Assembly (NCBI RefSeq): GCF_025698545.1
Contig: NC_068571.1
Span: 42,441,733-42,505,732, forward strand
Reading direction: 5' to 3'
Origin: Gossypium raimondii
Lineage: Eukaryota > Streptophyta > Magnoliopsida > Malvales > Malvaceae
DNA length: 64,000 nucleotides
In this document: one piece after another, positions 46,248-58,794 of the stretch
Layout: every line of letters begins with the position of its first letter
How positions within the stretch are numbered: position 1 is the stretch's first letter
Position numbers and translations under genes: made by a program
The notes under the pieces: generated by a model
Database searches by the model: none
What the model was told of the DNA's origin: nothing
What the model saw: the letters and a program-made list of their open reading frames with translations, nothing else

Positions 46248-46498
46248 GGTTAAAATATGCCATGAGTCTTTGTACTTTTCATAAATTTAAAATTTAGTCT
46301 CTATATTTTTATTTTTAGGAACTTAGTCCCTGCATTTTTCGGATTTCAAAATTCATGTTCTAAGTCAAAACAGTGTTAACAATTGGACCTGAATTTTAAA
46401 ATCTGAAAAGTAGAGGAACTAAATTCCAAGAAATAAAAGTATAGAGACTATATTCTAAATTTATTAAGATTACATAAACTTATGACATATTTTAACCT
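46248..46498. mobile_element. 251-bp MITE with ~110-bp inverted repeats
   Basis: Left end GGTTAAAATATGCCATGAG and the inverse of the right end GGTTAAAATATGTCATAAG pair, continuing through AAATTTAGTCTCTAT/AGTCTCTATACTTTTATTTC to near the centre. The whole element can fold as a hairpin. Flanks CTTTTTAAG and TTTTAAAAG are similar but not identical, so a decayed 9-bp target duplication is possible. Confidence 0.75.
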
Positions 46499-47584
46499 TT
46501 TAAAAGGTTAATTTCGCACACATATCTATCAATCAGTTTGGATGTTACTCAAATCTGACCTGAATAAAGTATATTTAAAATAAGTGGATCAAATTGTAAA
46601 TACACGTATACTTATTACATAAACAACTTGAACCTAATAAGTTAAAAATTTTGAAATAATCCTGAAATTTTTTCTAAATGTGTCATATTCAAGTTATCCA
46701 TGCAATAAATTACATATTTATACTATCTACATAATTAAATATGTGTTACATGTTGAATCCAAATTCACAATTAACGCTTAAATTGATTGATAAATTTATG
46801 TAAAGCCTTGGTTGGTACGATGCTAATATTTTGAAGACTTAATTAAAAATTTTAAAATCTAAAGGTGAATTTGAAATATAAATGATAGTTTGGGATGTTT
46901 TATATAACATTTTACACAAAATTACTCAGAAATTGGATGTGAGATCTTTTTTCCCCTGAAGCATAACTTTTGGTTATATTTTCCATTAAAGAAAAGTTAT
47001 ATTTTAAAATGGTTAAAATTTACTATTAGTACATATATTTTTAAAAGTTTCTTTTCTATCTTGATGCAAATGAAAATAATGGCTATGGTCCATTAACTGA
47101 AGTTTTGTGAATAAAAGGTGAAAATAACAATCCCACATTACATCACACATATGACTATATTTGTCACATTAGATTTTAGGAATAGCAAAAACTTAATAAA
47201 TTTAGATTTTAGGAATGGCAAAAACTTAATAAATTTAACGTTAACATTTAACAAGAACTGAAATTTAAATTTAAAAAATACAAAGACTAAAAGCGTCCAA
47301 ATTAAAATACAAATATTAAATCTACAACTTTCGTAAAGTCCAACAACTAATTGCAGAATTTAACCTTTATATTGCTCAATGACAAAGTACAGAAATTCAT
47401 TTGAAGATGATTAGGTAACAAATTTAGTCATATAATTTAAACAAATGTGCAAAACAAACTTCAGCAATGTAAAGTATATGACCTTCAAAATTTACATTTT
47501 TATCAACTAAGTCCCCATAGAAGAGCAATAAACACTCTCTTAACCTTGTCATTACAAACTTGGGTCTTACCACAGTCATTGTTG
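46499..47584. other. intergenic DNA between the BTB and TBC genes
   Basis: AT-rich. A direct repeat TTTAGATTTTAGGAATAGCAA / TTTAGATTTTAGGAATGGCA occurs at 47169-47225 (about 32-bp unit, with AAAACTTAATAAA). Otherwise no gene or clear element; the right part is the TBC gene's 3' UTR. Confidence 0.5.
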
Positions 47585-50500
47585 TTACCTGTCATCTTCT
47601 CTCAGAGAATTTAATCTTCTTAATCTCTCGTCGAGCTCTTTCATTACTTCCGGTTCCTGCTTTTTCCTTTGCTTCGATATAGTGTTTGTCGTCATAAACC
47701 CGATTTTATTGAATGCAACCTGTAGAGATATAGGGCGAGATGTATCACAGTGGAACTATGGTACTTCAGATACATACACCAAGTCTATAGTCCGTACTCG
47801 TAAAAGAGCTAGACCAAGAAGGTAAAAATAGGGCCAACCAATATCCATGTTCGATGCATATTCAGGCATATACGGAAAACTTATCAAACAAATAAGTGTC
47901 TACCGTTTCTTTCTAGCAAAAGAAGACATATAGTATCGGTTTTCGGGTTCTGTTTATACTCAATAAGTCAGTTCCTAGAAATGCCATGTTAAAACAAATT
48001 GAAATGATCTCCTATCTGGTTTATATTGAGGACTAGGTTTGTTACTCTAATTCATTTCTCTGCAGAAAACAAGGAAAGAGGTAGAAGTTAAACAAGAAAA
48101 GGAAAACAGAAGAACAATCGATGACTTATAGTACCGTCAATAACTCATCGGGATCGAAAAGGTGATGCGTAGTTCTTTGTATTATATTAATAACATCGCC
48201 GACCTGATGTGCTAGAAGTACATCTTCTTCCTTCATCTGCATAAGTAGATCGAAGCTTAAATTAGCTCTGGTAGTATTGTTTTGACAACCGAGCAAATTT
48301 TAAGAATATCGGGAAGAAAAATAATCAGCAAGAATGAAGAGCCAAACGGAAACTGAAACGGCACCTTAAATATAGCCAAAGCTGCATGAAAAAGAACCTT
48401 CGCTCCCTCATAGAAAAGGACATCCCATACACGCAGAGTTGTCTGGACAAATAGCCCGACAAAGAGAAAAGTCAAAAGGAGACAAATTTGGTATCGGCTG
48501 CAAAATTCAATCAAGAGATGTCTGTAGGAGGGAATATGTAAAGATGTAACCAAATAATGTTCAAACCTCGGAAGGCAAGCTTTTAGCAAAAAGGCATAGA
48601 AACCACTCTGTAGTAACGAGGGAGACATCGAACTCTAACGCTTCCAAATGAGCAGCAATCCTGCATTTATAAGATAAACCCCGGGTTTAATGTATAACAA
48701 AAACAGATTAATTTAACGAAAAAAAAAAACCATAAATAAATTGAAAAGTTTAATACCTTGGACACTTCTTAGAAAGCAAATCTTTAAAAACCCTTTGCTC
48801 AACATGGCATCCGGATAAGTTATTTGTATAGCAGTCGTTAACTAGGACATTTTCAAGGAGTACAGCAAGCATCCAAAATGCATCTTCCTCCGTTTTCATT
48901 ACAAGCAATAACAATGCCGCGACGTAGTTTAACCCCTACACAAGAAATAACAATGCCATTATTCAAAAACCAAATCAAGAAGTATTAACTGTTAATGTCG
49001 AAACAAAAGGGAACATCAAATTTGGTAGGAATGATTAGTAACCAAAGTAAAAAAAAGAAATGTGGTATGAGTTTGGTTGCAGTTCAAGCAACACGGAATT
49101 GCATAAAATGTGTAGTGCCTTGTTAACTTTCGTAATAGGCTCAAAAATATGAACCAATGGGACACACAAGTGTCGATATAACTCACCTGACAGTACCCCA
49201 CATCAGAATCACGAAAAGAATACCCCACAAGCACACGCCGGAGAGCTGCATGGCCCTGTGGTGTGTCCAACCAAGGGTGACCGGGGAATGTTCGCGGAAG
49301 GTCCTACAAGCATATAAGAAAATTTGCAGCACCATAACTACAATACAGTCTGTCATTAACAACTCAATAACTTAAATTTTACTCATTCATCTACTAAATC
49401 CAAGCTCGAAAAAATAGGATTTTTAGTTTATATCAAAATCCAATCAAACAGATTTCCACAGGATAAAAGTACCATGGAGGCCTCTGTACTAGGAGTTAGA
49501 ATGCATTTTGCCCCTTCTACTAAAAAATGGGCAAATTAATCCCTGTACGATAGATCAAAGAGCAAATTGGTCCTTCTATTAAAATTTTCATCCATTTCTA
49601 CAGCAAAAAACTGGTCCCTGTACATCGGCATGAGATACACTTTTAGTTATTCTATCGTTCTTGCCAGTTTTTAACTGTACAAATGAATCAAATTTTAACA
49701 GAAAAGAACAACTTGCTCTTTGGTTTAACTTACAAAAATCAATTTACCCATTTTTTTATTAGGGCCTCCAAGGTACCTTTACCATTTCCACAGTTATATT
49801 TCAAAGACAAACTTCCCAATTCTCTTATATTTTGATTCAATAGCTTCAGATGGCAAAGCACAACCTTCCTCATTATCAAGTACATTCAATAAACTTCATT
49901 GTCAAGGCATAAACATATAATATATATTCATTTAAACTCCAAAATCTTAAGATTTCACTCCAAAAAAGAAAACCCTTCTGTATACAGATCAATATAAAGT
50001 GAATTACCATCTCAAAACCCCAATATTTAACCTATAAATTCATCTTTACATTTAGGTCCATCAACAATTTTCAGTTCCAAATTCATTATGCATTATCAAT
50101 CAAAACACAGATCCACAATCAAGCAATGCAAGGGTACTTACATGATCAATCTGTCGTGTAGCAGGTGTGACTTTACCTTCCACCGCTTTAGTCAAATCAT
50201 TATAATAACTTTCAGGCACCGTGGATTTCTTCTTAGCAGCGCCTGAAAGTGAGAACCAAACCTTAGGCCTAAGCACAGGTGGAATACCTTTCCTAATAAG
50301 CTTCTTCAATGTCATAGCATTAGCCAAAGCTGAAATTTTGAGTGAAGATTTCAAAACAATCCCTTCAGATAATGAAGAAACTTGTGGTTGTAAATACCAA
50401 TTGGCTCCTTTGCTTGCTTCAAGTGCCCACCAAACACGCCCTTGTTGCCTTACTTTTTCTCTAACCTCATTCAATACATTAACATCGTCCACATTGCCTT

Positions 50501-50633
50501 CTACTGTGAACCCATAAAGGTCTTGGAATTTCACTGTTAGATTTGCTCTTCTTGTGTGGATACTTGGTCTTAAGATCGGTAGCTGTGCTTGTAATTCCAT
50601 GGCAAGGTCCCTTTTGCTTTGGGCACCATGCAT
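47585..50633 (-). CDS. TBC-domain Rab GTPase-activating protein
   Basis: Accelerates GTP hydrolysis by Rab GTPases in membrane traffic. Seven coding exons on the minus strand: 50633-50142, 49303-49187, 48935-48757, 48660-48567, 48442-48365, 48236-48135 and 47719-47585, frame-consistent, 398 aa. The start at 50633 (MHGAQSKRD) was chosen over an upstream in-frame Met at 50666 because related proteins begin at this point. The TBC domain runs about residues 120-340. The arginine finger sits in IDHDLPRTF (IxxDxxR) and the glutamine finger in VGYCQGLNYV (YxQ), so both catalytic residues are present. Other landmarks: [29 protein letters not shown] and [17 protein letters not shown] basic C-terminus follows. 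A MITE lies in intron 1. Confidence 0.94.
49461..49783. mobile_element. 323-bp MULE-type MITE with perfect 9-bp target duplication
   Basis: Ends GGATAAAAGTACCATGGAGG and inverse CCTCCAAGGTACCTTTACC. ATTTCCACA flanks both sides (49452-49460 and 49784-49792). It sits in intron 1 of the TBC gene. The interior matches the copy at 42773-43146. The perfect duplication makes this the cleanest and probably youngest member seen here, and it supports a Mutator-like origin for the family. Confidence 0.9.
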
Positions 50634-51725
50634 TTTTTTTGTTCGGTGGTTGATGTGATGGATCAAGAGGAAAACGAAGAAATGGGTTATGGGGGATTTG
50701 TCAAAATTAGAGAAAGCTGTAAGCTTTGAACCATGAAAAGGTCAATTTTTTTTCAAGCTTGCAAGGTTGGAAATTTGAAGAAAGGTTGAGCCGTGCAAAT
50801 GGGGATTTTTATTTAACTTTCAAGAAAATTGATGACAGGAAGAGTTACAGACACGACAGTGGGGGCAAAAAAAAAATCCCACAGATGTTTGGATATGCAT
50901 GAGATTTCCTTCATGTTATAATAATACATTTTCATTTCTTAAAAAAAAAATTATTTTCAAAAACAGAATAGTCCGGTCGAATTGGGTGTAAATATAATAT
51001 GAATATTCTTTATATTATTCATATTTATAATTAATTAATTAAAGCTTATTTTAGATTTGTTTATTTTTTTAAAAAAAATTAAAAAATAAGTATACTATTT
51101 TTAATTTACTATTTTTTCATATGTATAGGCATCTTGAGGCAAAATTTTACAAATATGCTGAAAAAAATTATTTAAGAAATTATGTTGTTTTTTTTTTTGA
51201 AAATTTACCGATTTATGTTATTTTTGGAGAGAGTAAGGAAAAATGCGTTTTCCTTTCAACGGTAGCTTTTTCAACCGCTAAAAAGATTTCAACAGTAAAA
51301 AAATTTCTTATATAAACCCCTCCAAACTTTATTCTTTTCAACCAAATACTCAATACACATTCGGGACGCCGATGATTATGTTTTTTGTAATTTTCTCAAA
51401 CTGTATACTTTATTTTACATCCCAAATGATCACTTATTTATAATATACAAAACTTATTTATTAAATTGGTTTACTTTGTACCATATTATATTATGAGTTT
51501 AAAATTTACAACTATTTCTGTTTCTTTTTCATTTAAGTTTTTCTCCGTCTATTTGTTCAGTACAATCTTTTGAAAAAGCAAAGAATTGTTCAAAAGGTAT
51601 TGAAAAAAATTAAACCTTTGGTTTGCGTATTGTAATATATATTACTTCAATAATTAATATTAACTTACATTTTACAGAAAAAAGTAATAAATAAACAAAT
51701 AAGTCAGTGTTTTCACTGCATTAGT
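50634..51725. other. 5' flank of the TBC gene and AT-rich spacer
   Basis: Upstream of the TBC start: a leader-like purine-rich stretch to about 50880, then very AT-rich DNA with T/A homopolymers (50940-51110). No gene is supported. The ORF at 51121-51315 has no recognisable content. Confidence 0.5.
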
Positions 51726-51732
51726 TAGTGTT

Positions 51733-53440
51733 TTAATTAGCTCTTCTCCTCGATGCTCCTGAGTTGTGTAGACATGTTGGCTTCATATGCCTTGGGTTCC
51801 TACAGTAACTGCATAACCTCAGTGTGTCTCCCCGCTCTTGAATATCCATATTGTCTCGTATCCAAGTTGAGTTCAGTCGACCTTTCGGCTTGCGTCGCGA
51901 GTTCTTACCTGGTACAAACTCGAAAAGAGCGTGCAAGGTAGAAGACTACATGCGTTCATCTAGGACAAGTAGAAATTCATATTTCCAAACATTATACGCG
52001 CGTTCAAGTTTGTAAACTTCATCAACATAGGTCATGCAATCTACACGTGTCGAGGCACATGCTGTAATTGCATGTGCGTATGGATAACGAAGTGCTTGAA
52101 ATCCCCCACAGTCGCAAGTCATTTGTCTCAGGTCTACGTGGTATGTTCCACCGATAACTCCTCGGTTGACTCTATTGGGATGTTTAACCCGGAATATTAG
52201 ATTTGGTCACGAGTGACACGCTGAAGTATTTAGTTTCTGATTTCTACATTTTCCCTAATATCTTTCAGCACCGACTCGCATCAAACTTGATCGCCCTTTA
52301 TTTGTCCAGCGTATGTCTCAGTTCGCTTTTGAAACAAAACTGCTAATCGGAAATATGTTTCATTAACCACTAAGGTTATCAGCAAATGACGTGTCTCTTT
52401 CAGTACAGAATTAATGCATTCCACTAGGTTCGTGGTCATGTGCCCGTATTGTTGTCCTCCGTCATACGACTGCGTTCACTGCTCCTTCGGTATCCCATCG
52501 AGGTACTCCGCACTAGGTCGATTTCTAGCCCGTAGTCTCTCCAACATTTTATAGAACCAATGTTGGACGAGCTCGTACCCAGTCGAAGACAATCAATATT
52601 ACATTCAAGAAAAAGAACCCAAATGTATATGTTAAGTTGTTATACATGAAATAAATTTTATGCACAACGTACCCATGTTAATGACATGTCATTGCTCGAC
52701 ATGCTTATGGCATCGACCCATGTAGTTAGATCCTATATGACGCAAACAATACCTATGGTGTGCACAATCCCATAGGCTTGAATGACGATCGGATGCACCA
52801 TGTATTCTGATGCCCCTACCGGAAATGATGCATACATTGAGCTGCTACACAACATGCCTTCTCAGGTTAGTTAAGAAGAAATCTAAGTCATCATCAGATT
52901 TTTATGGAGTTATTGCAAAAGCTATTGGCAAGATTCTTCGGTTACCATCCTATGCAACAACTAATAACAACTTATGCTCGTATATTTCGTATATGAATGT
53001 ACCATCAATTTGGACAAGTGGTTTACAGTACCGAAATGTAGTTACACATTGCTTGAAAGTAAAAAAAAATGGTGGAAAACTCTTTTTCTAGGAACCAAGT
53101 GATCGCTGTAATACGTAGGCTCCGTTTGCAGCTCGATTACGGAACCTTATACGTACCACTCTAGTACCTGACATCATTGCGACAATTCATTGTAGGATTT
53201 CTCTCACCTGTTATGCATATTCTCCAACGCCTTTTGCTTTGCGAACCATGCCTTGTGGTAGGACACATGTAATCAAAATCGTTACAAATTTGTACGTCAA
53301 AGCGGGGATCGGAATCCTAAGACTCACTTTGACGATGGGTAATATACAATATGATATCATGTCTGAATCAAATTTCGAGTGATCATTCGACATGCGTGCA
53401 GAGAGCGTTTTCTCTCTAGCCATTTCAACCCACAAGCCAA
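51733..53440 (-). pseudogene. Mutator-like (MuDR) transposase remnant
   Basis: Minus-strand fragments in several frames. The C-terminal zinc knuckle is CSYCRNPRHMKPTC (about 51780-51835), preceded by GRLNSTWIRDNMDIQERGD. The SWIM-type motif MTCDCGGFQALRYPYAHAI is near 52060-52130. LVECINS-like and ATYFRLA-like phrases, typical of the end of the MULE transposase catalytic region, are near 52350-52450. Further N-terminal fragments reach about 53435. Many stops and frameshifts. It could have been a source of the MULE-type MITEs nearby, but its own inverted repeats are not found, so that link is not shown. Confidence 0.72.
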
Positions 53441-54990
53441 CTTGATTGCTTCTGCCCCTGCACCCTTACAACACGAAATTCCCAGGATAAAAAATTTCCC
53501 TTTTTACCCCACCCCATCCCCTATATAAATGCAAGTTCCCATCTCTTACTCACCTATATCTCAGTATCCTTTAAATTGTTTTTTTTCTTTTTCTTGCGCA
53601 TTGAAGTTTTTAGGTTTAAAGATTTATTTCTCTCTCGCTTTGGTTGAGACATAATAATAGTTTTAAGTTGTGTTTGGGTTTACGGTGATGTCGTGGAGCT
53701 TGGTAACCTATAAATTTCACCTGCCGTGTAAGTATAAAGCCATCACTTGAGAAGTCGAGATCGCTTTGCAATTCGAGGTCCAAGTTGACGGTGATTATAC
53801 CATCTCAGGTTGAAGTGTAACGAAGGCTTCAAGTTTACAAAAGTTACGCTGTCAATGGATGGAGCATAACCGGGGTCGTAGTTGACAGTGCTAATGTAAC
53901 ACTCCACGCCCGACTTGTTCACCAGATCCGGGTATGAAGCATCACAAATTGACCTATACTTAATTTTTTTAACTTAGTTGCTATAAAACAATCTTAAAAT
54001 AAATCTAATCATAAAGTAAATAATAATTCTTACAACTAAGGCCTTAAAGCACTAATTTCTTAGCCTCTAAAATTCCTATCTTTAATATGACTGTTTAATT
54101 ACAATGGACCTCTTACGACACTTATTAGGACCATCTATTTCATTGCCCAAATTTTAAAGACATTATCTCGATATGACATAACAATTCCTAGGTGAAGCCT
54201 CAATGGTACCCCATTCTTATGTACATGACCCTAACTTTCTACGATCCCCAATCTCATCGTTCCATCTGGCTTGGTCCTCCCTCGAAATCATTGATCATCT
54301 TCGTAAGTCCTACGAACATCAGCCAACTCCGTAAGTTCCTTCACTACATCATATTTTAACCCTATCGTAGGAATGTAACATATGTGAAATAAAATAAACA
54401 TAAATACTTCATGTTCGCTTAACGCGAGCGTTCTACATCGAGGTGGCAGACTCAACACGATTTTTTGAATTACTTGGCTCTCTATGAGACCTTCATCTGG
54501 TCGAACTCTATTTATGTACTGTATCCCAGACACTTCGCTACATCAGCGAAACCTATCTTTTTTTTTATCTTTCCTTTCTTACACTTTCCCCCTTACATAA
54601 GGTGTTCAAAACCTTAAACCGAGCTGGCTGTTCCCCGACTTCCCATCATGAAATCTTACGATAGCTTTTCAACTATATGCCCAAGGATTCTCAAGCCAGA
54701 CCTTCATTGGCAGACTTGATCATGCCAATCCTTGACGAATTTTTTCTTTCTCATACCTTAGTCCCGGAGGACTCCTTGACATTCCCACATTGTGTTGACC
54801 TTCAACATGACTCGCTACTCTACGTATCTGTTCTCGTTTCACTTTAGTATTCACAATGGTGGCACTACATCTAGTAATCCACCCATCACAACAGTCTTTA
54901 CTTGAGGATCCTCATGTCCCATAAGTGAAGATCGCTCTATCTAGCTAGACTAGCAAGTTATCTCCCATACGACTATGCGAGTCTGTCATT
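53441..54990 (-). mobile_element. LTR-type repeat sequence without clear internal region
   Basis: A terminus-like TGTAACACTCCACGCCCGAC begins at 53896 and is followed by about 1.1 kb of CT-rich, ORF-poor sequence of the kind seen in gypsy LTRs (minus orientation). The upstream part (53500-53890) has a TATA-like CCCCTATATAAATGC on the plus strand at about 53518 and may be another LTR or leader. It is cut by the solo LTR at 54996. Boundaries are not resolved. Confidence 0.4.
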
Positions 54991-54995
54991 TCACT

Positions 54996-57900
54996 TGTAA
55001 CACCCTTTACCCAGTTCGATCGTCGAACCCAAGTAATAAGATGTTACGAACAATTACCAAACAAATTCATATAATTTATTACTAAAAATATTAATAAATA
55101 TTAAATAATCACATATGAGCATGAATAAATACATTATTCAATCTATTTCAGGTAAATATTGAGTATATGAAAGCTTAAAATCAATTCGATAATGAATAGG
55201 GATCAAATTGAATCAAAAATAAAAAGTTGAGAAAAATATAAAAATAATGGTCACATGACCATGTCCCATGCCCGTGTGGAAGGGTTGAGGCCATATGGAT
55301 AGGTTATATGGTCGTGTGAGCAAACCGTGTAACTCACTATGACCGTGTGAAACAAAAATCAACCAAACTTACAGGCCACACGACCTTGTCCCCAAATCGT
55401 GTAGGGCACATGGCCATATGCCAGCTCGTCTATACCTAAAAAATGTCTTTTTAAGCAAGCAATCCAACCATGAAACATTTCAACCTATTCAAAAGCATCA
55501 TTTTCAAGTCAAAAAATTTATTTTACAATAATCATCCTAGGTGCCTAACCAATATGCCACAATTGGCACCTCAACCAACAATTCAAGACTAGCTAAATGA
55601 TCTTATTCAATCATACCAATATGCCTTCAATGACACCTCAAATAATAAAGCCAAACATCAACAATTTCAACGATTAAACCATTATACATTTGATTTTCAT
55701 TTTAACCTAATACCTTAAATACAAAAACTACCAAAACTTTCAAGTAAAATATAGGTATAAACATGACTTTCACCAATTCCTTGCTAAAACATAATCTAGG
55801 CATATCATGAATCAAACCATATTCAAGCACCAATCAAACATAATACCTGGCATATAACCATCTCATCCATGAAGACAATAAGCAAATAACCAAATCAAAC
55901 TATCAATGTATCAACAAAATGACCATTGCCATCACATTTATACATATTTACATAACCTTTAAGGGTCAATAAGACTCAAAATGACTAATAAGTATAGAAC
56001 ATCCTAGGTACATGCCAAGACCAAAAAGAACGATTCACCAACACTTGAATTCGGGATTTCCACTGGATGCTGAGTTGATGATCAAACGGATAAGTACCTA
56101 ACCTGTGCACGAGAAAACAAAACTGTACGCTGAGTATAACTCAGTGGTATTTTTATAATCCGAACATTTAAAACATAATAAAAATCATAATGATGCATTA
56201 ATTAAATAAAAATAATATGTAATATATAAATCCAATTGGTTAATTCACATCATTATTTGCAAATTCAACTAATATGACGGCACATTTCATATCAATTCCT
56301 CATTCATAGTTCGTTGTTCGTATACAATCAATTTCATAGTTCAATTCACCATTTAATGTTTCATTTCACATATCATTTTCATATATCAACAACTGCCATT
56401 TCAACATAAAATATCCCAATTTTACCATTATTTTACCTATTAACACGACTTGAACTTGGACGGATACATGGATCCAACCAACACACCAGTTTGGCACCTA
56501 GTGCCTCATAGTATAAATCTGAAGCAAGTACTTGCACCCAACGCTATAAATAAGTTGACACCCAGTTTCTCATCTGTTAAACCAAAGTAAAATCACACCC
56601 AGTGCCTCATTGACTCGTAATCAAAAAATCTCTGAACTCTTCCTATCCTATGGCATGCCAACTATATCCGACTCTCCCCGAACAGTTAATAGGGTATTCA
56701 TCAATCATTTCATTCTCAAATGATATCTCAATCTACATCAATTTTTTTATCATGAATTCATTTATTCAAAATATGGCAACGTCAATCATCTCATTTTGTA
56801 TTCAAATTCATGTTTACATATACATACATATTTTTCACATATGTTCAATTTAGTCTTAAAAAATCGTCAATCTATTCAAATCAATCCAATCCATCTCATT
56901 TAAACAAAATATCTCACCTTACATTCTTACCATGCACAAATAAGTCAATATGCAACAATTTATAAACTAGTTCGAATTATAGAAACACAAACCGTAAACT
57001 TCGAGCTATTCGTCGACGACTTTGTCTTTCCTTTCTTTTTCGAGGAATCCAGGTCGACGTTAGCTACGAATTAAAAACAACACATAAAATCATCAATGTA
57101 CATCCATTTTCACATTCAATTTCTAAATTATGCAACTTTTTCATTTTATTTAATTTAGTCCCTAAAATCGGAACTAACATAACTTTCACATTTAACTCAT
57201 AAATTATATGTTGAATTCACAAGAGTCCCTTTTTTTAATTCCTATTGTTCAATTATACCCTAATTTTTACAATTTATGCATTTTAGTCTCTATAGAAAAA
57301 AATTATGCATTTTAGTCTCTATAGAAAAAATTAATAATTGAATTTACAATTTAGTCCCTTTTCACTTCTAACCTAAAAATCTATCAAATTGGTCCCTAAA
57401 ACTTTAATTATTCAACCATGGTAACATCTTCAAATTTTAACAATAACATAAAATACGACATGAGTCAACTTGCTCGAGGTACTGGGATTCCAAAAGCATA
57501 AAAATTATAAGAAAATGACTAAATTGAACTAACCAATTTAAGCTTGAAACTTTTGAAACCCTTTTTGTTTCGTCTTCTTCCCTTCTTTTTTGTTTTGAAA
57601 TGGTTAGGATGAAAAGAGAATAATGTTTCTCTTTCAATCCACTTACTTTATGTTTTATTATGGTTTCGTTTAATATTTTTTTAAATTTATTTTAATCATA
57701 GTTTTATTTTTCATAACTTTTTTTAATCTTTAATAACTACATTACCATCCACTATATTTACCATTGGTCTATTTGCTTCAAAAGTCCCTTAGTCAAGTTC
57801 TACCTTATAATTTAATAACAATTCATACTTTTATCACTTACGCGATTTAATCACTGTACTCAAATTAAATACTATTTCGATTAAATTACTTATCTGAAAT

Positions 57901-58015
57901 TCAATTCACTTTAATTATAAATTCGTAAATATTTATAAATATTTACGAGTCTGGTTTACGAAAATAGGATCCCAAAACCACACTTTCCAATACAACTGAC
58001 TTCTGGGTTGTTACA
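54996..58015 (-). mobile_element. solo LTR, 3020 bp, gypsy type
   Basis: The plus strand reads TGTAACACCCTTTACCCAGT at the left end and CTTCTGGGTTGTTACA at the right, so on the minus strand the LTR starts TGTAACAACCC, like the others. Flanks TCACT (54991-54995) and TCACC (58016-58020) match at 4 of 5 bases. It contains the CATGCCCGTGTGGAAGGG-type motifs (55265-55400) and a repeated ACCCAGT(G)CCTCAT(C) motif near 56500-56600 also present at 61140-61270 in the neighbouring LTR. No gag or pol inside. Confidence 0.83.
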
Positions 58016-58610
58016 TCACCTGTTTGTTTCCTCCTTTCGAAGTTATCATTTTTGCGGTGTACTCGCACTAGACTTTCTTTATAGAGGAATAGTCTTGATA
58101 GATGCTCTGTCCCCTAGACAAAATCCTTATCATGGGAGTGAGACTCTCATCCCTTCCACAAGATTTACTTCTCGGTACAACTTGCTTGAGCTCCCTTTGG
58201 TGGCTCTTCAGTTTGGATCTTACTTGAGATCCTCGAATAATTTTTCCCTTTCTTACTTTTCCCTTAATCGAACCAGCTTCCACACAGCCTATCTTTCTCC
58301 AATTCTGGTCAGGTCTTCACCTATGTCTCATAGGCTTCAATGTCTTTCTGATACGAGCCAAGGAGGTGACACTCAAAGGGTTGTCTTTCCTAGTGGTCCA
58401 ATCACTCGAAGCAAGGCACGACAATTAAAATCAAAGATGAATGCTTTTGTCCAAGACTTTGTTGCGACAAATTTAATTCATCATGTTCGTGACATTGATA
58501 AATACGGGAATGCAATTCACTGGACCAATCTTGGAATAGTAAAAGCCCATAAATTGGTGGATTAATTTTTTATGTATCTTGTTATTATTATTTACTTAAT
58601 TCTCATTGGT
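58016..58610 (+). pseudogene. gypsy polyprotein C-terminal tail
   Basis: A frame ending at 58565 contains GGDTQRVVFPSGPITRSKA, RQLKSKMNAFVQDFVA and a stop shortly after HKLVD. The GPITRSKARQL phrase is the conserved tail after integrase in many plant gypsy polyproteins. Sequence before about 58320 is degraded and lacks the integrase, having been cut by the solo LTR. Plus strand, opposite to most elements in this region. Confidence 0.65.
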
Positions 58611-58681
58611 TGGGACACATCATTTATGAGTGAAGTAATTTTATTGGTTAGGTTATTATTTATTTATTTTCTTAGATAATT

Positions 58682-58777
58682 TTAAAGAGTTTTATTAGGA
58701 TTCAATTACTCTTTAAAGAGTTTTTATTAGGATTCAATTACTCTTGAAAGAGTTTTATTAGGATTCAATTACTCTTG
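58682..58777 (+). repeat. 31-bp unit repeated three times in the LTR
   Basis: The unit AAAGAGTTTTATTAGGATTC followed by AATTACTCTT occurs three times with one length variant (an extra T in the second). It lies about 10-100 bp upstream of the LTR TATA box, the position where U3 enhancers are usually found in plant LTRs. Confidence 0.9.
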
Positions 58778-58786
58778 TAATTTGCC

Positions 58787-58794
58787 TATAAATA
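58787..58794 (+). promoter_or_regulatory. TATA box of the plus-strand LTR
   Basis: TATAAATA within the palindrome GCCTATAAATAGGC, just downstream of the 31-bp tandem repeats. Good position for the U3/R boundary. Confidence 0.6.

Noticed and set aside
21075-50633. Functional cluster of RhoGDI, FLA7, fimbrin, BTB and Rab-GAP genes
   Set aside because: Mixed strands, ordinary spacing and housekeeping families; nothing in the sequence indicates a co-regulated system.
50634-50666. Upstream in-frame Met for the TBC protein
   Set aside because: It adds 11 residues (MIHHINHRTKK) not found at this position in related proteins as I remember them; the Met at 50633 fits better.
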